From Rhizobium etli_C (GTDB taxonomy: Bacteria > Pseudomonadota > Alphaproteobacteria > Rhizobiales > Rhizobiaceae): a stretch of DNA of 64,000 nt. The position numbers and the translations under genes are program-made. The notes under the pieces are model-generated. The model searched no databases, was not told the origin of the DNA, and saw nothing but the letters and a program-made list of their open reading frames with translations. The stretch lies in the NCBI RefSeq assembly GCF_014198605.1, contig NZ_JACIHU010000007.1. One strand, given 5' to 3'. Positions 45,424-54,830 of the stretch are shown here, one piece after another. How positions within the stretch are numbered: position 1 is the stretch's first letter; each line of letters begins with the position of its first letter.

Positions 45424-46815
45424 ATGGCCCCCTATCAGTTCATCGAAAGACCGACCCCCTTCAACACGAAGGGCGGTTCGACGCTGCCGATCTTTGCCGT
45501 CACACCCGCCCATATCGAGACCGGCACAATCGATCCGATCGCCCTCGACTGGGCGAAAAAGGCAGGGTTCAAGGCAGAGAGCGGATCGCTGCTGCTGATC
45601 CCGACCGCCGAAGGCCATCTCGGCGGCGCGCTTTTCGGCCTCGGCACCAATCCGTCCGAACAGCCCTATATCGCCGGCAGACTCGCGCGTGCGCTGCCGG
45701 CCGGCGACTGGCACATCGAGACCGCGCCGCTGACGGCAAATCGCCTCGCCCTCGGCTTCGGGCTCGGCAGCTACCGTTTCGACCGCTATAAATCGGAAAA
45801 ATCTCCAGCTGCGACAATGCTCATTCCGAGCGATGCCGACGGCGCCGACATCAAGCGCCAGCTCGCCGGCGTCTTTCTCGCCCGCGATCTCATCAATACA
45901 CCGACGAACGACATGGGGCCGGACCAGCTCGAGGCGGCTTTCCGCGGCCTGGCTCAGCATTACAAGGCGGAAGTATCGGTTATAACAGGTGACGCGCTGC
46001 TTGAGCAAAACTTCCCGCTCGTCCATACCGTCGGCCGCGCCAGCGCCGATGCGCCGCGCCTTCTCGAACTGCGCTGGGGCAAGAAGGGCCATCGCAAGGT
46101 GACGCTGGTCGGCAAGGGCGTCTGCTTCGATACCGGCGGTCTCGACATCAAGCCTGCTGCCTCGATGCTGTTGATGAAGAAGGACATGGGCGGCGCCGCC
46201 AACGTCATGGGGCTCGCCCTGATGATCATGGACGCCAAGCTGAAGGTCGATCTGCGTGTCATCGTCCCGGTCGTCGAAAACGCGATCTCCTCCAACGCCT
46301 TCCGCCCAGGCGACATTTATCGCAGCCGCAAGGGCCTCACCGTCCAGATCGACAATACCGACGCCGAAGGCCGCCTGATCCTGGCCGATGCGCTCGCCTA
46401 TGCCGACGAGGAGGAGCCCGAGCTCCTGATCGACATGGCGACGCTGACCGGTGCCGCTCGCGTTGCGCTGGGCCCGGATCTTCCGCCCTTCTTCACCGAC
46501 GACACCAATCTAGCGCATGACCTGACCGAAGCGAGCCTGGAAACGGACGATCCGATCTGGCGCCTGCCGCTCTATGCCGGCTACGAAAAGGATATCCGCG
46601 CCAAATTCGCCGATCTGACCAACGCGCCGGCTGGCGGCATGGCGGGATCGATCACCGCTGCGCTTTTCCTCAAGCGTTTCGTCAGCAAGACGAAGAGCTG
46701 GGCGCATTTCGATATTTACGGCTGGGCCCAGTCTGAACGGCCGCATTCGCCGGGCGGCGGCGAAGCCCAGGCGATCCGAGCGCTCTTTCATCATATCCGC
46801 ACCGGCCTGCGCTGA
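45424..46815 (+). CDS. Leucyl aminopeptidase (M17 family)
   Basis: 463 aa from the ATG at 45424, with GAAGGACA upstream. It removes N-terminal residues from peptides in the cytoplasm. The two-zinc site is complete: VGKGVCFDTGGLDIKPAASM, MKKDMGGAA and NTDAEGRLILADALAYADE. The N-terminal domain is short, as in the PepB-like branch. An AT-rich promoter region with TTAA half-sites lies between it and tadD. Confidence 0.93.
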   Translation: MAPYQFIERPTPFNTKGGSTLPIFAVTPAHIETGTIDPIALDWAKKAGFKAESGSLLLIPTAEGHLGGALFGLGTNPSEQPYIAGRLARALPAGDWHIETAPLTANRLALGFGLGSYRFDRYKSEKSPAATMLIPSDADGADIKRQLAGVFLARDLINTPTNDMGPDQLEAAFRGLAQHYKAEVSVITGDALLEQNFPLVHTVGRASADAPRLLELRWGKKGHRKVTLVGKGVCFDTGGLDIKPAASMLLMKKDMGGAANVMGLALMIMDAKLKVDLRVIVPVVENAISSNAFRPGDIYRSRKGLTVQIDNTDAEGRLILADALAYADEEEPELLIDMATLTGAARVALGPDLPPFFTDDTNLAHDLTEASLETDDPIWRLPLYAGYEKDIRAKFADLTNAPAGGMAGSITAALFLKRFVSKTKSWAHFDIYGWAQSERPHSPGGGEAQAIRALFHHIRTGLR

Positions 46816-46963
46816 GGCAGGCTGGCCGGACGGCCGGCGCTGGGCAGAGGGAGATCATTAAAATTTTATTCACCCTGCCGGACGGCAATTGCCGGCCGCC
46901 CTTGCATGTCTATGGCAACTGCCGGAAAATGAAACGCTAGCGTAACGATTTTCCGGAGGGGCC

Positions 46964-47314
46964 GTGCCGATCGAACTGACCGCCTCGCAGGCGCTGGGGC
47001 TCTGGCATGGCGTGGCGCTCGATCAGGTGCGCCTTGACGATCGCGATTTGACGTTGCGCCAGATGGCGATCCTGCTGCATATTTATCTCGTGCCGCCGCC
47101 CCACACCGTGCGCGGGCTTGCCGCCACGCTCGGTGTCACCAAGCCGGTCGTCACCCGCGCCCTGGACACGATGGGCGAGATGGGCCTGGTCGATCGCGTG
47201 CGCGACGATGCCGACCGGCGCAACGTGATCATCAAGCGCACCGTCGGCGGCGCGCTTTACCTGGAAAAGCTCGGCGATCTCGTCCGGGAGCAGGGCCGCC
47301 GTCTGCCGATCTGA
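46964..47314 (+). CDS. MarR-like winged-helix transcriptional regulator
   Basis: 116 aa from a GTG at 46964 directly after GGAGGGG. One winged helix-turn-helix: DLTLRQMAILLHIYLVPPPH, VRGLAATLGVTKPVVTRALD, and a wing at RVRDDADRRN. It is shorter than most MarR proteins and lacks long dimerisation helices on both ends. It lies 24 bp before the NlpC/P60 gene and is presumably co-transcribed with it. Confidence 0.85.
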   Translation: MPIELTASQALGLWHGVALDQVRLDDRDLTLRQMAILLHIYLVPPPHTVRGLAATLGVTKPVVTRALDTMGEMGLVDRVRDDADRRNVIIKRTVGGALYLEKLGDLVREQGRRLPI

Positions 47315-47338
47315 ACGGGCGATCTGAAAGGAATGGGA

Positions 47339-48196
47339 ATGACGATGTTCGACCGCCGCCTGCATGCCTATCGGTCCGATCTCGCGGAAGCAGCACTCGA
47401 AGGCAAGGTGGAGGCGTCGCGCTTCGTGGAAGGCGCCCCGGCGCGCGTCGCCGTTCCCGTCATTGCCTTGCGCCCCGAGCCGGCGCTTGCGCGCGGCATC
47501 GATACGGAGCTGCTTCTTGGCGAGCAGGTGACGGTTTTCGATCGTGCCGACGGCTGGTGCTGGGTGAAAGCCGCTTCGGACGGTTATGTCGGTTATGTAA
47601 CCGCTGACGCGCTCTCGCAAATTGACCCGGCACCGACCCATATCGTCACCGTGGCGCGCACCTTCCTCTACCCGGAGCCCGAACTGCGCAAGCCGCACCT
47701 GACGACGCTTTCGATGGGAAGCCGCGTTTACGTCGCCGGCGAGGCGGAAGCGCGGGGCAATCATTATGTCGTGCTCGAGGATGGAACCGCGATCTTCGCC
47801 AGGCACGTCCAACCGATCGGCGCTCTCGACGGTGCCGATTATGTCGAGATCGCCGCCCGATTCCTGGAGACGCCCTATCTCTGGGGCGGGCGCTCCGGTC
47901 TCGGCATCGATTGCTCCGGCCTCGTCCAGCTTGCGATGCTGATGACCGGCCGACAGGCGCCGCGCGATACCGACATGCAGGCAGCCGGCCTCGGCGAAGC
48001 GATCGACCGCTCCGAAATCCGTCGTGGTGACCTGGTGTTCTGGAAGGGCCATGTGGCGATTTTCGAGGATCCGCAGACCATCCTTCATGCCAATGGTCAC
48101 AGCATGACGGTGGCGCGCGAGAATTTCGAGGCCGCCGTCGAGCGCATAGGCTCGCTCTACCAACAGCCGACCGGCTATCGCCGCCCGTTCAAGTGA
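47339..48196 (+). CDS. NlpC/P60 family peptidoglycan hydrolase with SH3 domains
   Basis: 285 aa from the ATG at 47339 (AAAGGA six bases before; ATGs at 47333 and 47345 are alternatives). Two SH3b-like domains occupy about residues 35-155, and the C-terminal NlpC/P60 domain has the Cys of GLGIDCSGLVQLAM and His of GHVAIF. The family cuts peptide stems (DL-endopeptidase). No signal peptide is visible, so it may act on recycled muropeptides in the cytoplasm. The 3' end overlaps the opposing amidase gene by 8 bp. Confidence 0.9.
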   Translation: MTMFDRRLHAYRSDLAEAALEGKVEASRFVEGAPARVAVPVIALRPEPALARGIDTELLLGEQVTVFDRADGWCWVKAASDGYVGYVTADALSQIDPAPTHIVTVARTFLYPEPELRKPHLTTLSMGSRVYVAGEAEARGNHYVVLEDGTAIFARHVQPIGALDGADYVEIAARFLETPYLWGGRSGLGIDCSGLVQLAMLMTGRQAPRDTDMQAAGLGEAIDRSEIRRGDLVFWKGHVAIFEDPQTILHANGHSMTVARENFEAAVERIGSLYQQPTGYRRPFK

Positions 48197-49616
48197 CTGG
48201 TGGCCGCGGCCAGGCGCTTACGCCGCCCGTCCAGTCTTCGAAGGCTTTCGACAGCCTGAGGACCCGCATGTCGTCGAAGCGTGGCCCGACGATCTGCAGC
48301 CCGATCGGCATGCCCGACCGGGAGAAGCCGCAATTGATCGAGGCGGCCGGCTGTTCCGACATGTTCCATGGCACGGTAAAGGCGATATGTTCGAACGGCC
48401 TTGCCGGATCGTTGGTCGGCGATGCCCATTCGGCCGGATAGGAAATGATCGGGTTGGTCGGCGAGAGCAGCGCGTCGAACGTGATGAACAGCTGTCCGCA
48501 GCTCCTGCGCATTTCGATCGTCTGGTTGAAGCCTCTGACCGCATCGACGCCGCTGACATCGGCGCCGGCCTTCGCCCAATCGCCTATATAGGGCAGGATA
48601 CTGTCGCGCCGCTCTTCGTCCAGGCCTGCGATATCGCTCCAGAGGCGGGCGCGCCAGAAACTGTCGAGCCCGTCAAGCATGGCGCGCGTCAGCACCGGTT
48701 GGACGGATATGATGGTGGCGCCGGCCTTCTCGAAACCTTTTGCCGCCGCTTCGACCGCGTCTCCGATTTCGTCATCCACCGCAAGCCCGCAACCGGCATC
48801 GAGCATCAGACCGATCTTCATGCCTGACATGTCGATCCCGAGATCCATCCAGTTGAAATCGTTCGGCGGCAGGCTGGTGCCGTCGCGCCAGTCCGGCCGC
48901 GACAGCGTCGCCATGGAAAAGGCCGCATCCTCGACCCTGCGCGTCATCGGGCCGAGGCAGCGCCCGACATAATAGGGATCGGCCGGAATGCGCCCATGGC
49001 TCGGCTTGTAGCCGAAGATGCCGGTCCAGCCGGCGGGCAGGCGCACCGAGCCGCCGATATCCGTGCCGATATGCAGCGGCCCGTAGCCGGCCGCCGCCGC
49101 GCCGGCGGCCCCGGCGCTCGATCCGCCGGGATTCTGTGTGATGTTCCAGGGATTGCGGCTGAGAGGATGAAAGCTCGAAAGGCCGGAGGAAAGCATGCCG
49201 TAATCGGGGCAAGTGGTCTTGGCGAAGATCACTGCGCCATCCTCGCGCAACCGGGCGGCGGCTGGCGCATCGGCCTCCGCCGGTTTCAACTCCACCGCCT
49301 TGGTGCCGAACGGCACCGGCTGGCCCTTCGTGGCGATCAATTCCTTCAGCGTCACCGGAATGCCGTCGAGCGCGCCGAGCGGCCGACCCTTCGCCCACCG
49401 CGCCGTCGATGCTTTCGCCTGCGCCCGCGCCGCTTCCGGATCGTAGAGGTAGAGCGCTGAAATCGACGGCTCCCAGGCGGCGATATGGTCTTCGAGGGCG
49501 AGCCAGTATTCCAGCGGCGAAAGGCTTTTATCGGCGAAGCGCCGTCTGAGCTCGCGGATCGTCAGATGGGTGTCGCTCATGGCCTCGGTCCTGGGCTTTT
49601 TGTCTCGGGAGGACAT
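48189..49616 (-). CDS. Amidase-signature family protein
   Basis: 475 aa from the ATG at 49616, which overlaps the permease stop by one base (TGATG); the ATG at 49580 is an alternative 12 codons in. Catalytic Ser-cisSer-Lys residues are visible: VTLKELIATKG (Lys), NPGGSSAGAAGA (cis-Ser) and HIGTDIGGSVRLPAGW (nucleophile Ser). It hydrolyses an unknown amide. It is the last gene of the peptide-type transporter operon, so the amide may be the imported substrate. Confidence 0.88.
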   Translation of the reverse strand: MSSRDKKPRTEAMSDTHLTIRELRRRFADKSLSPLEYWLALEDHIAAWEPSISALYLYDPEAARAQAKASTARWAKGRPLGALDGIPVTLKELIATKGQPVPFGTKAVELKPAEADAPAAARLREDGAVIFAKTTCPDYGMLSSGLSSFHPLSRNPWNITQNPGGSSAGAAGAAAAGYGPLHIGTDIGGSVRLPAGWTGIFGYKPSHGRIPADPYYVGRCLGPMTRRVEDAAFSMATLSRPDWRDGTSLPPNDFNWMDLGIDMSGMKIGLMLDAGCGLAVDDEIGDAVEAAAKGFEKAGATIISVQPVLTRAMLDGLDSFWRARLWSDIAGLDEERRDSILPYIGDWAKAGADVSGVDAVRGFNQTIEMRRSCGQLFITFDALLSPTNPIISYPAEWASPTNDPARPFEHIAFTVPWNMSEQPAASINCGFSRSGMPIGLQIVGPRFDDMRVLRLSKAFEDWTGGVSAWPRPPVT

Positions 49617-50479
49617 CAGCGGCTTGCCTCGCGTGGATCGAGAAGGTCGCGCAAGCCGTCGCCGAGCATGTTGAAGCCGAGGACGGTCAGCGCGATGGCA
49701 AGGCCCGGCAGGACCGCCAGCCAGGGGGCCAGCGCCAGATAGGTTTGCGCATCGGCGAGCATCCGGCCCCACGTCGGCGCCGGCGGCGCCATGCCGAGTC
49801 CAAGAAAGCTGAGACCGGCTTCGGTCAGGATCGCCAGCCCGAGCTGGATCGCCCCATGAATGATGATCTGGCTGATGATATTCGGCAGCACATGGCGCAG
49901 TGAAATGGTCAGGCGCGTATTGCCGATCGCGCGCGCCGCCGTCACATAATCCCGGCTCCAGGCCTGCAGCGAGGTCGCAAGCGTCACCCTGGCAAAGACC
50001 GGGATCATGAAGACGGCGATCGCGGTGATCGCGGTGAACCGGCCCGGCCCGAGAAAGGCGCCGAGCACCATCGCCGACAGGATTGGCGGCAAGGAAAAAA
50101 TGACATCGCAGGTGCGCATCAGCAGCGCTTCGAACGGGCCGCGGATCGCCGCGGCCGAAACGCCGGCGATCGAACCGAGCGTCCCGCCGATCGCAACCGC
50201 GGTGATGGCGATCGACAGCGAATTCCAGCATCCCGCCATCAGCATCGAAAGGACGTCGCGGCCGAACTGATCGGTGCCGAGCAGGCTGAAGGCGAGCGGC
50301 GGCTGCAGTTTGTGGACGATCTGCATCTTTTCAGGCGGCAGCGGCGTCCAGACGAGCGACAGCAGCGCAACGGCGATCAGCAGGCCGACGATGATAGCAC
50401 CCGAGATCAGGTTCCTTCGCCGGCTAAGTCTGAAAGGGCGGCGGCCCCTTGAAGTGGCGATGGCTGCGATCGGGACCAT
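49616..50479 (-). CDS. DppC-type ABC transporter permease
   Basis: 287 aa from the ATG at 50479. The N-terminal region has a DppC helix, then LGTDQFGRDVLSMLMAG, a conserved DppC motif. The ATPase-contact loop is YVTAARAIGNTRLTISLRHVLPN. It lies two bases after the dppB-type gene. No ATPase gene accompanies it. Confidence 0.93.
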   Translation of the reverse strand: MVPIAAIATSRGRRPFRLSRRRNLISGAIIVGLLIAVALLSLVWTPLPPEKMQIVHKLQPPLAFSLLGTDQFGRDVLSMLMAGCWNSLSIAITAVAIGGTLGSIAGVSAAAIRGPFEALLMRTCDVIFSLPPILSAMVLGAFLGPGRFTAITAIAVFMIPVFARVTLATSLQAWSRDYVTAARAIGNTRLTISLRHVLPNIISQIIIHGAIQLGLAILTEAGLSFLGLGMAPPAPTWGRMLADAQTYLALAPWLAVLPGLAIALTVLGFNMLGDGLRDLLDPREASR

Positions 50480-50481
50480 CG

Positions 50482-51429
50482 TCAGGCCGCCTTTCTCATC
50501 CTGGGATCGATCGCCAGATAGGAGAGATCGACGATGAAATTCACTATGATGACGAGGGCGGCGAAGAACAGCACGACATCTTGCATCACGATGACGTCGC
50601 GCTGGGAAAGCGCCTGCAGGCCAAGGCGCCCGAGGCCGGGCAGGTTGAAGACGTTTTCCACCAGCACCGCGCCGGCGACGAGAAAGGTGAACTGCAGCCC
50701 GATCATCGTCAGGATCGGGATCAGTGCGTTCGGCACGACGTGCCGCCATAACACGCCGCTGCGCGAAAGCCCTTTGGCCATGGCGGTGCGGGCGAAATCC
50801 TCATGCATCGTCTCGAGCACGGCAGAACGCGCCACCCGCGTCAACACGCCCGCCTGCGGCATTGCCAGTGCGACCGCCGGTAGAACAAGCGCCTGCAATG
50901 CTGGCAGAAGACCGGCGCCCCAGCCCGGGAAACCGCCGGCCGGCATCAGTCTGAGCATCGTCGAAAACAGAATGATCAGCAGCAGCGCCACCCAGAAAGC
51001 CGGCATTGCGATGCTGATTTGTGAAAACAGGGCTGCGGCGATATCGAAGACCCGGCCGCGGCGCGAGGCGGCCAGCACGCCGAGCGGCAGGGCGATCGCC
51101 ACCGAAAGTGCGATCGCGATCAACGCCAGCGGCAGCGTCACCGCCAGCCGCTCGACGATCAATCCCGCGACCGGAACACCATAGGTGTAGGATTGGCCGA
51201 GATCGCCTGACAATACGCCAGCCAACCATTGCCCGTAACGCAGGATGAGCGGCTGGTCGAGTCCGAGATCATGGCGCAGCGCCGCTAAGGTCTCCGGGCT
51301 TGCCGAGGTGCCAAGCATGATCGAGGCGGGATCGCCGGGCAGGAGATCCATGACGGTGAAGATCAGCAGCGAGACGATGAGAAGCGTGATGACAAGGCCG
51401 GCAAAGCGGCGGGCAAGGAGGGCGATCAT
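50482..51429 (-). CDS. DppB-type ABC transporter permease
   Basis: 315 aa from the ATG at 51429 (an ATG 13 codons earlier is weaker). Six membrane helices; LLPGDPASIMLG follows the first helix, and the contact loop is FARTAMAKGLSRSGVLWRHVVPN. It is separated from the binding-protein gene by a 349-bp gap containing a long inverted repeat. Confidence 0.93.
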   Translation of the reverse strand: MIALLARRFAGLVITLLIVSLLIFTVMDLLPGDPASIMLGTSASPETLAALRHDLGLDQPLILRYGQWLAGVLSGDLGQSYTYGVPVAGLIVERLAVTLPLALIAIALSVAIALPLGVLAASRRGRVFDIAAALFSQISIAMPAFWVALLLIILFSTMLRLMPAGGFPGWGAGLLPALQALVLPAVALAMPQAGVLTRVARSAVLETMHEDFARTAMAKGLSRSGVLWRHVVPNALIPILTMIGLQFTFLVAGAVLVENVFNLPGLGRLGLQALSQRDVIVMQDVVLFFAALVIIVNFIVDLSYLAIDPRMRKAA

Positions 51430-51778
51430 GTGGGCCACGCTGCCGAGGTGGCACGGCGGCTCTCCCATGGGCTGGCGTTGGACTCGGCGAGGAGGTCAAC
51501 CCCAGTCTCCGTCATCCTCGGCCTTGAGCCGAGAGTCCATGAAGCCGCTGCTAGTGGATGCCTCGTGGATGCTCGGCTCAAGGCCGAGCATGACGGAGTG
51601 CGGGGTGGGTGGCGGGAGCCATCCAAAGCGCTGACGCCAGGGGTGCCATCCAGCGAAATCAAACCATGGCTGAACGGAGTTGGCGAGCCAGGGAAAGGGC
51701 TGCGCGTTATATCGGCCAAATACATCTCGGATCTGTCCAAGGCCATCCTCTTTTTCGCGTCCCCACCGGCCCCGCAGC
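51430..51778. other. Gap between binding-protein and permease genes
   Basis: 349 bp inside what looks like one operon. The left part is occupied by the inverted repeat at 51506-51599. The remainder (51600-51778) shows no gene that I can support and no clear promoter. Confidence 0.5.
51506..51599. repeat. Long inverted repeat, rhizobial palindromic element type
   Basis: Arms of 28 bp (51506-51533 and 51572-51599) match with one mismatch; the core is CTCGGCCTTGAGCCGAG against CTCGGCTCAAGGCCGAG. The loop is 38 bp. The sequence style (CCTCGGCCTTGAGCCGAG) resembles dispersed rhizobial palindromes. It could form a strong RNA hairpin between the binding-protein and permease genes. Confidence 0.8.
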
Positions 51779-53311
51779 TCACTCCTCCCAGGAAACCCCG
51801 GACAGCACGTTGGAAGGGATCGGCTCGTTCTCCCACAGCCCTTTCAGCTTCTTGTCCCAGACTCCGAGTTTCGGCATGACGAAGAGGTAGAGCGCCGGCA
51901 CGTCCTCGGCGAGGATCTTCTGCGCTTGCGCATAGATCGCATTCTGCGCGGCGGGATCGGTCGTCTCCTGGACCTTCTTCATCAGCGCGTTGAAATCAGG
52001 GTTCTTGTAGTTGAAATAATAGGGATCGCGGGCATAGATGTCGATGTCGAGCGGCTCGGCATGTGCGACGATCGTCATGTCGAAATTGCGGTCCTTCATG
52101 ATGTCCTGGACCCATTTCGCCGGAAATTCCGTCGGCTCGATATTCATCGTCACACCGATCTCGGCAAACATCGCCTGCATCACCTGAGCGCTGCGCGGCG
52201 CATAAGCCATCTGCGGCGATTTGATCGTGAAGGTGAAGCCGTTGGGATAGCCGGCTTCGGCCAGCAGCGCCTTGGCCTTCTCGACGTCATAGGGCAGCAC
52301 GCCGGTCATATCCTGATAGCCCGGGTCGTTCGGCGTGTAATGGCTGCCGATCGGCGTGCCGAAGCCCGACCACGCGCCGTCGATCACCGTCTTGCGGTCG
52401 ATCGCCATCATCAGCGCCTGGCGCACGCGCTTGTCGTCGAACGGCTTCCTGGCATTGTTCATGCCGGCGACGACCTTGAGCTCGGTATTGCCGATCCTGG
52501 TGACGAGCCTGGCATCGCCGTCGAACGAACTCATCAGCTCGGGTGCGGCAAATTCCGGAAAGGCGTCGAGATCGCCCGATTTCAGCGCGGACGCCTGCGC
52601 CTGTGGATCAGCGATGAAGCGGAAGGTCACCTTGTCGAGCTTGGCGGCGGCTTCCTTGTTCCAGTAGTCGGCATTTCTGGCGAGTTCGACCTTGTCGCCC
52701 TTCGCCCAGCCGGCGAATTTGAAGGGACCGGTGCCGATCGGCGTCACCTTGTCGTCGGCCGCCGTCTTCGGCGCGACCATGACAGAGGCCGGCCAGCCAA
52801 GCCAATAGATCAGGCTGCCGGTCGGCGCTGAGAGATGCAGCACCAGCGTTTCGGCATCGGGCGTTTCGATCGAGGCGATCGAGGCGAAGAAGCGCTTCTG
52901 CGGATTGACCGAATCCGCGCCGCGGGCGCGGTCGAGCGAAAACTTGGCGCTGGCGGCATCGAAGGCCTCGCCGTCGTGGAATTTGACGCCGGTCTGCAGC
53001 TTGAACGTATAGGTCAGGCCATCGGGCGAGACCTCCCAGCTTTTGGCCAGCTGCGGCTGGACCTTGCCGGCCTGGTCGATCCTCACCAGCCCCTCGAACA
53101 CGTTCTGCCAGGTGACCTGGCCTATTGCGACGGGGGCTGCGATCGTCGGATCGAGCCCGGTCGGCTCGACGCTCATGCCAAGGTTGAGGGTGGTTTTCGC
53201 CGCTTCCGCCGGCGTCATCACCGTCATCATCAGACCGGCCGAAAGCGCAGCGCCAAGGGAAAGCCGCCGGACGAAACGTCCCGAAGGCGCAAACGAAACC
53301 TTATTCATCAT
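51779..53311 (-). CDS. Peptide/nickel-type (SBP_bac_5) periplasmic binding protein
   Basis: 510 aa from the ATG at 53311, six bases after GGTGGA. A signal peptide (RRLSLGAALSAGLMMTVMTPAEA) is followed by a family-5 solute-binding domain: SVEPTGLDPTIAAPVAIGQ, FKLQTGVKFHDGEAFDAASA, PIGTGPFKF. It probably binds a peptide-like compound. It lies between a P1-family peptidase and dppB-type permease genes on the same strand. Confidence 0.93.
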   Translation of the reverse strand: MMNKVSFAPSGRFVRRLSLGAALSAGLMMTVMTPAEAAKTTLNLGMSVEPTGLDPTIAAPVAIGQVTWQNVFEGLVRIDQAGKVQPQLAKSWEVSPDGLTYTFKLQTGVKFHDGEAFDAASAKFSLDRARGADSVNPQKRFFASIASIETPDAETLVLHLSAPTGSLIYWLGWPASVMVAPKTAADDKVTPIGTGPFKFAGWAKGDKVELARNADYWNKEAAAKLDKVTFRFIADPQAQASALKSGDLDAFPEFAAPELMSSFDGDARLVTRIGNTELKVVAGMNNARKPFDDKRVRQALMMAIDRKTVIDGAWSGFGTPIGSHYTPNDPGYQDMTGVLPYDVEKAKALLAEAGYPNGFTFTIKSPQMAYAPRSAQVMQAMFAEIGVTMNIEPTEFPAKWVQDIMKDRNFDMTIVAHAEPLDIDIYARDPYYFNYKNPDFNALMKKVQETTDPAAQNAIYAQAQKILAEDVPALYLFVMPKLGVWDKKLKGLWENEPIPSNVLSGVSWEE

Positions 53312-53440
53312 GCCCATTCCACCAGGTTGCGACCATAAGGCGTGCCGCGATCTTTCAGATCTGCCTGCCGCTTCCGGTCTTTGTTGTCCGCATGTCTTTG
53401 ACGCAAACACTGCACAGTTTTGCGAGACATGTTTATGCAA

Positions 53441-54478
53441 TCAATGACCGTCAGGATAGCGGTCGCGCCAAGCCTTCTGCGCGCCTTCGGCCGGAAGGGC
53501 GCTCGCCTCGTAGACTCCGCGGGCGATCGCCCGCGCCATAACGATGGTGGCGAGGTGGCAAAGCTCCATCAGGCTTGCCATGTCGTCTCGTCGATGCCTG
53601 CCGGTCGAAGCGGCAAAGACGGTGTCGCCGTCGAGCGGCAGGTGTGCCGGCAAAAGCGCCCTGGCGAAGCCGTCATGGCCGGCAAGCGAAAGCCGGTGCG
53701 CCTCCGCCTTCGTCAGCTGCGCATCGGTCACGACCGCACCGATTGTCGTTGCCGGCGTGTTCATCCCCTTGAGCCTCATCCGATGGTCGGCTACCGCAGG
53801 CATGCCGAGCCCGCCGAATTCGCCGTCCTTCTCGAAGGGCGCCGCCCAGAAATGCGGCCCGTCGCCAATCGTTGCCGAGCCGAGCGCGTTGACGGCGACA
53901 ACAGCCGCGATGCGGTGCCCGGCGCTGCTGACCGCGCTGGCCGAACCGAGCCCGCCCTTGAAGGTGGCCGTCGTCGCTCCCGTCCCGGCGCCGGCGGTGC
54001 CGAGCGCGAATACGCCCTTGGCGGCCCCCTTCAACGCCGCATAGCCCATGTCCCGATAGGGTGAATGCAGCCCCCAATCCTTATCGCCGCCGTTCAGCAG
54101 GTCCATCAGGATCGCCTGCGGCACGATCGGTATGCGCACCGAACCAACCGCAAAACCGCGGCCGATCTCGCGCAATCCCGCCTGCACGCCACCGGCGGCA
54201 TCAAGCCCGAAAGCCGAGCCGCCGGAAAGCACGAAGGCGTCCACGGCGCTGACGGTCATCGACGGGTCGAGCAGGCCGGTGTCGCGCCCGCCCGGCGCGC
54301 CGCCGAGCACTGTGCCGGATGCGATGGCTGGCTCGTCGAAGACGATGACCGTGACGCCGGAGCCGAGGGTGAGATCGGTCGCATGGCCGACGGCGACGCC
54401 ATCAATATCGGTGATCAGGTTGAGAAGCTCAGGCAAGGGCGGATCCTTGTGCACGAAGGGCCGCCGATAGGACTGCAA
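53441..54478 (-). CDS. P1-family (S58, DmpA-like) aminopeptidase
   Basis: 345 aa from a TTG at 54478 with GAGGA just upstream; a GTG eight codons later is an alternative. DmpA/BapA-type self-cleaving hydrolases release N-terminal D-, L- or beta-amino acids. Family motifs: GVAVGHATDLTLGSGVTVIV, VDAFVLSGGSAFGLDAAGG and NTPATTIGAVVTDA. The nucleophile at the cleavage point seems to be Thr in place of the Ser of DmpA, as in many relatives. It heads the transporter operon. Confidence 0.9.
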   Translation of the reverse strand: MQSYRRPFVHKDPPLPELLNLITDIDGVAVGHATDLTLGSGVTVIVFDEPAIASGTVLGGAPGGRDTGLLDPSMTVSAVDAFVLSGGSAFGLDAAGGVQAGLREIGRGFAVGSVRIPIVPQAILMDLLNGGDKDWGLHSPYRDMGYAALKGAAKGVFALGTAGAGTGATTATFKGGLGSASAVSSAGHRIAAVVAVNALGSATIGDGPHFWAAPFEKDGEFGGLGMPAVADHRMRLKGMNTPATTIGAVVTDAQLTKAEAHRLSLAGHDGFARALLPAHLPLDGDTVFAASTGRHRRDDMASLMELCHLATIVMARAIARGVYEASALPAEGAQKAWRDRYPDGH

Positions 54479-54485
54479 TTGTCCT

Positions 54486-54517
54486 CAAAAAACAAGACCG
54501 GCCCCTAAGGACCGGTC
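54486..54517 (-). terminator. Rho-independent terminator of the 64-aa gene
   Basis: On the minus strand GACCGG and CCGGTC form a 6-bp stem around a 10-base loop, followed by TTGTTTTTTG. It lies between the 64-aa gene and the P1 peptidase gene, so the two are probably separate units. The tract also includes the peptidase ribosome site. Confidence 0.75.
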
Positions 54518-54558
54518 ACAACAGGAAGGCTGCCAAACTCGGCAGCGGCCGCATGCCC

Positions 54559-54753
54559 TCAGGCATGAACCGGCTTCGGATGACGGCGGGTCATCAGGTC
54601 ATGGATGGCCAGCCGCACCTCGTCGGGCGAGCCGAACCGCTGCTCGTCGAGGTCGTGGACATGATATTTCACGGCGATGAACTTCAGCCGGTCTTCGTCG
54701 GGAATGACGATTCCGACGGGAACGCCGGCATATTCGATAACTTGCTTCTTCAT
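54559..54753 (-). CDS. Small conserved protein of unknown function
   Basis: 64 aa from the ATG at 54753, eight bases after AGGAG. It reads KKQVIEYAGVPVGIVIPDED, then RLKFIAVKYHVHDLDEQRF, and ends HPKPVHA. It has no membrane segment or signal. The first part resembles a small beta-hairpin domain, but I cannot name a family. A terminator follows. Rhizobial relatives are likely. Confidence 0.75.
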   Translation of the reverse strand: MKKQVIEYAGVPVGIVIPDEDRLKFIAVKYHVHDLDEQRFGSPDEVRLAIHDLMTRRHPKPVHA

Positions 54754-54830
54754 GGATAGAACTCCTGCCGCGCGACATGCGCAGCCATGGCGAATTGACT
54801 TGTCTGGTACCGGTGAAAGGAGGACGAACG

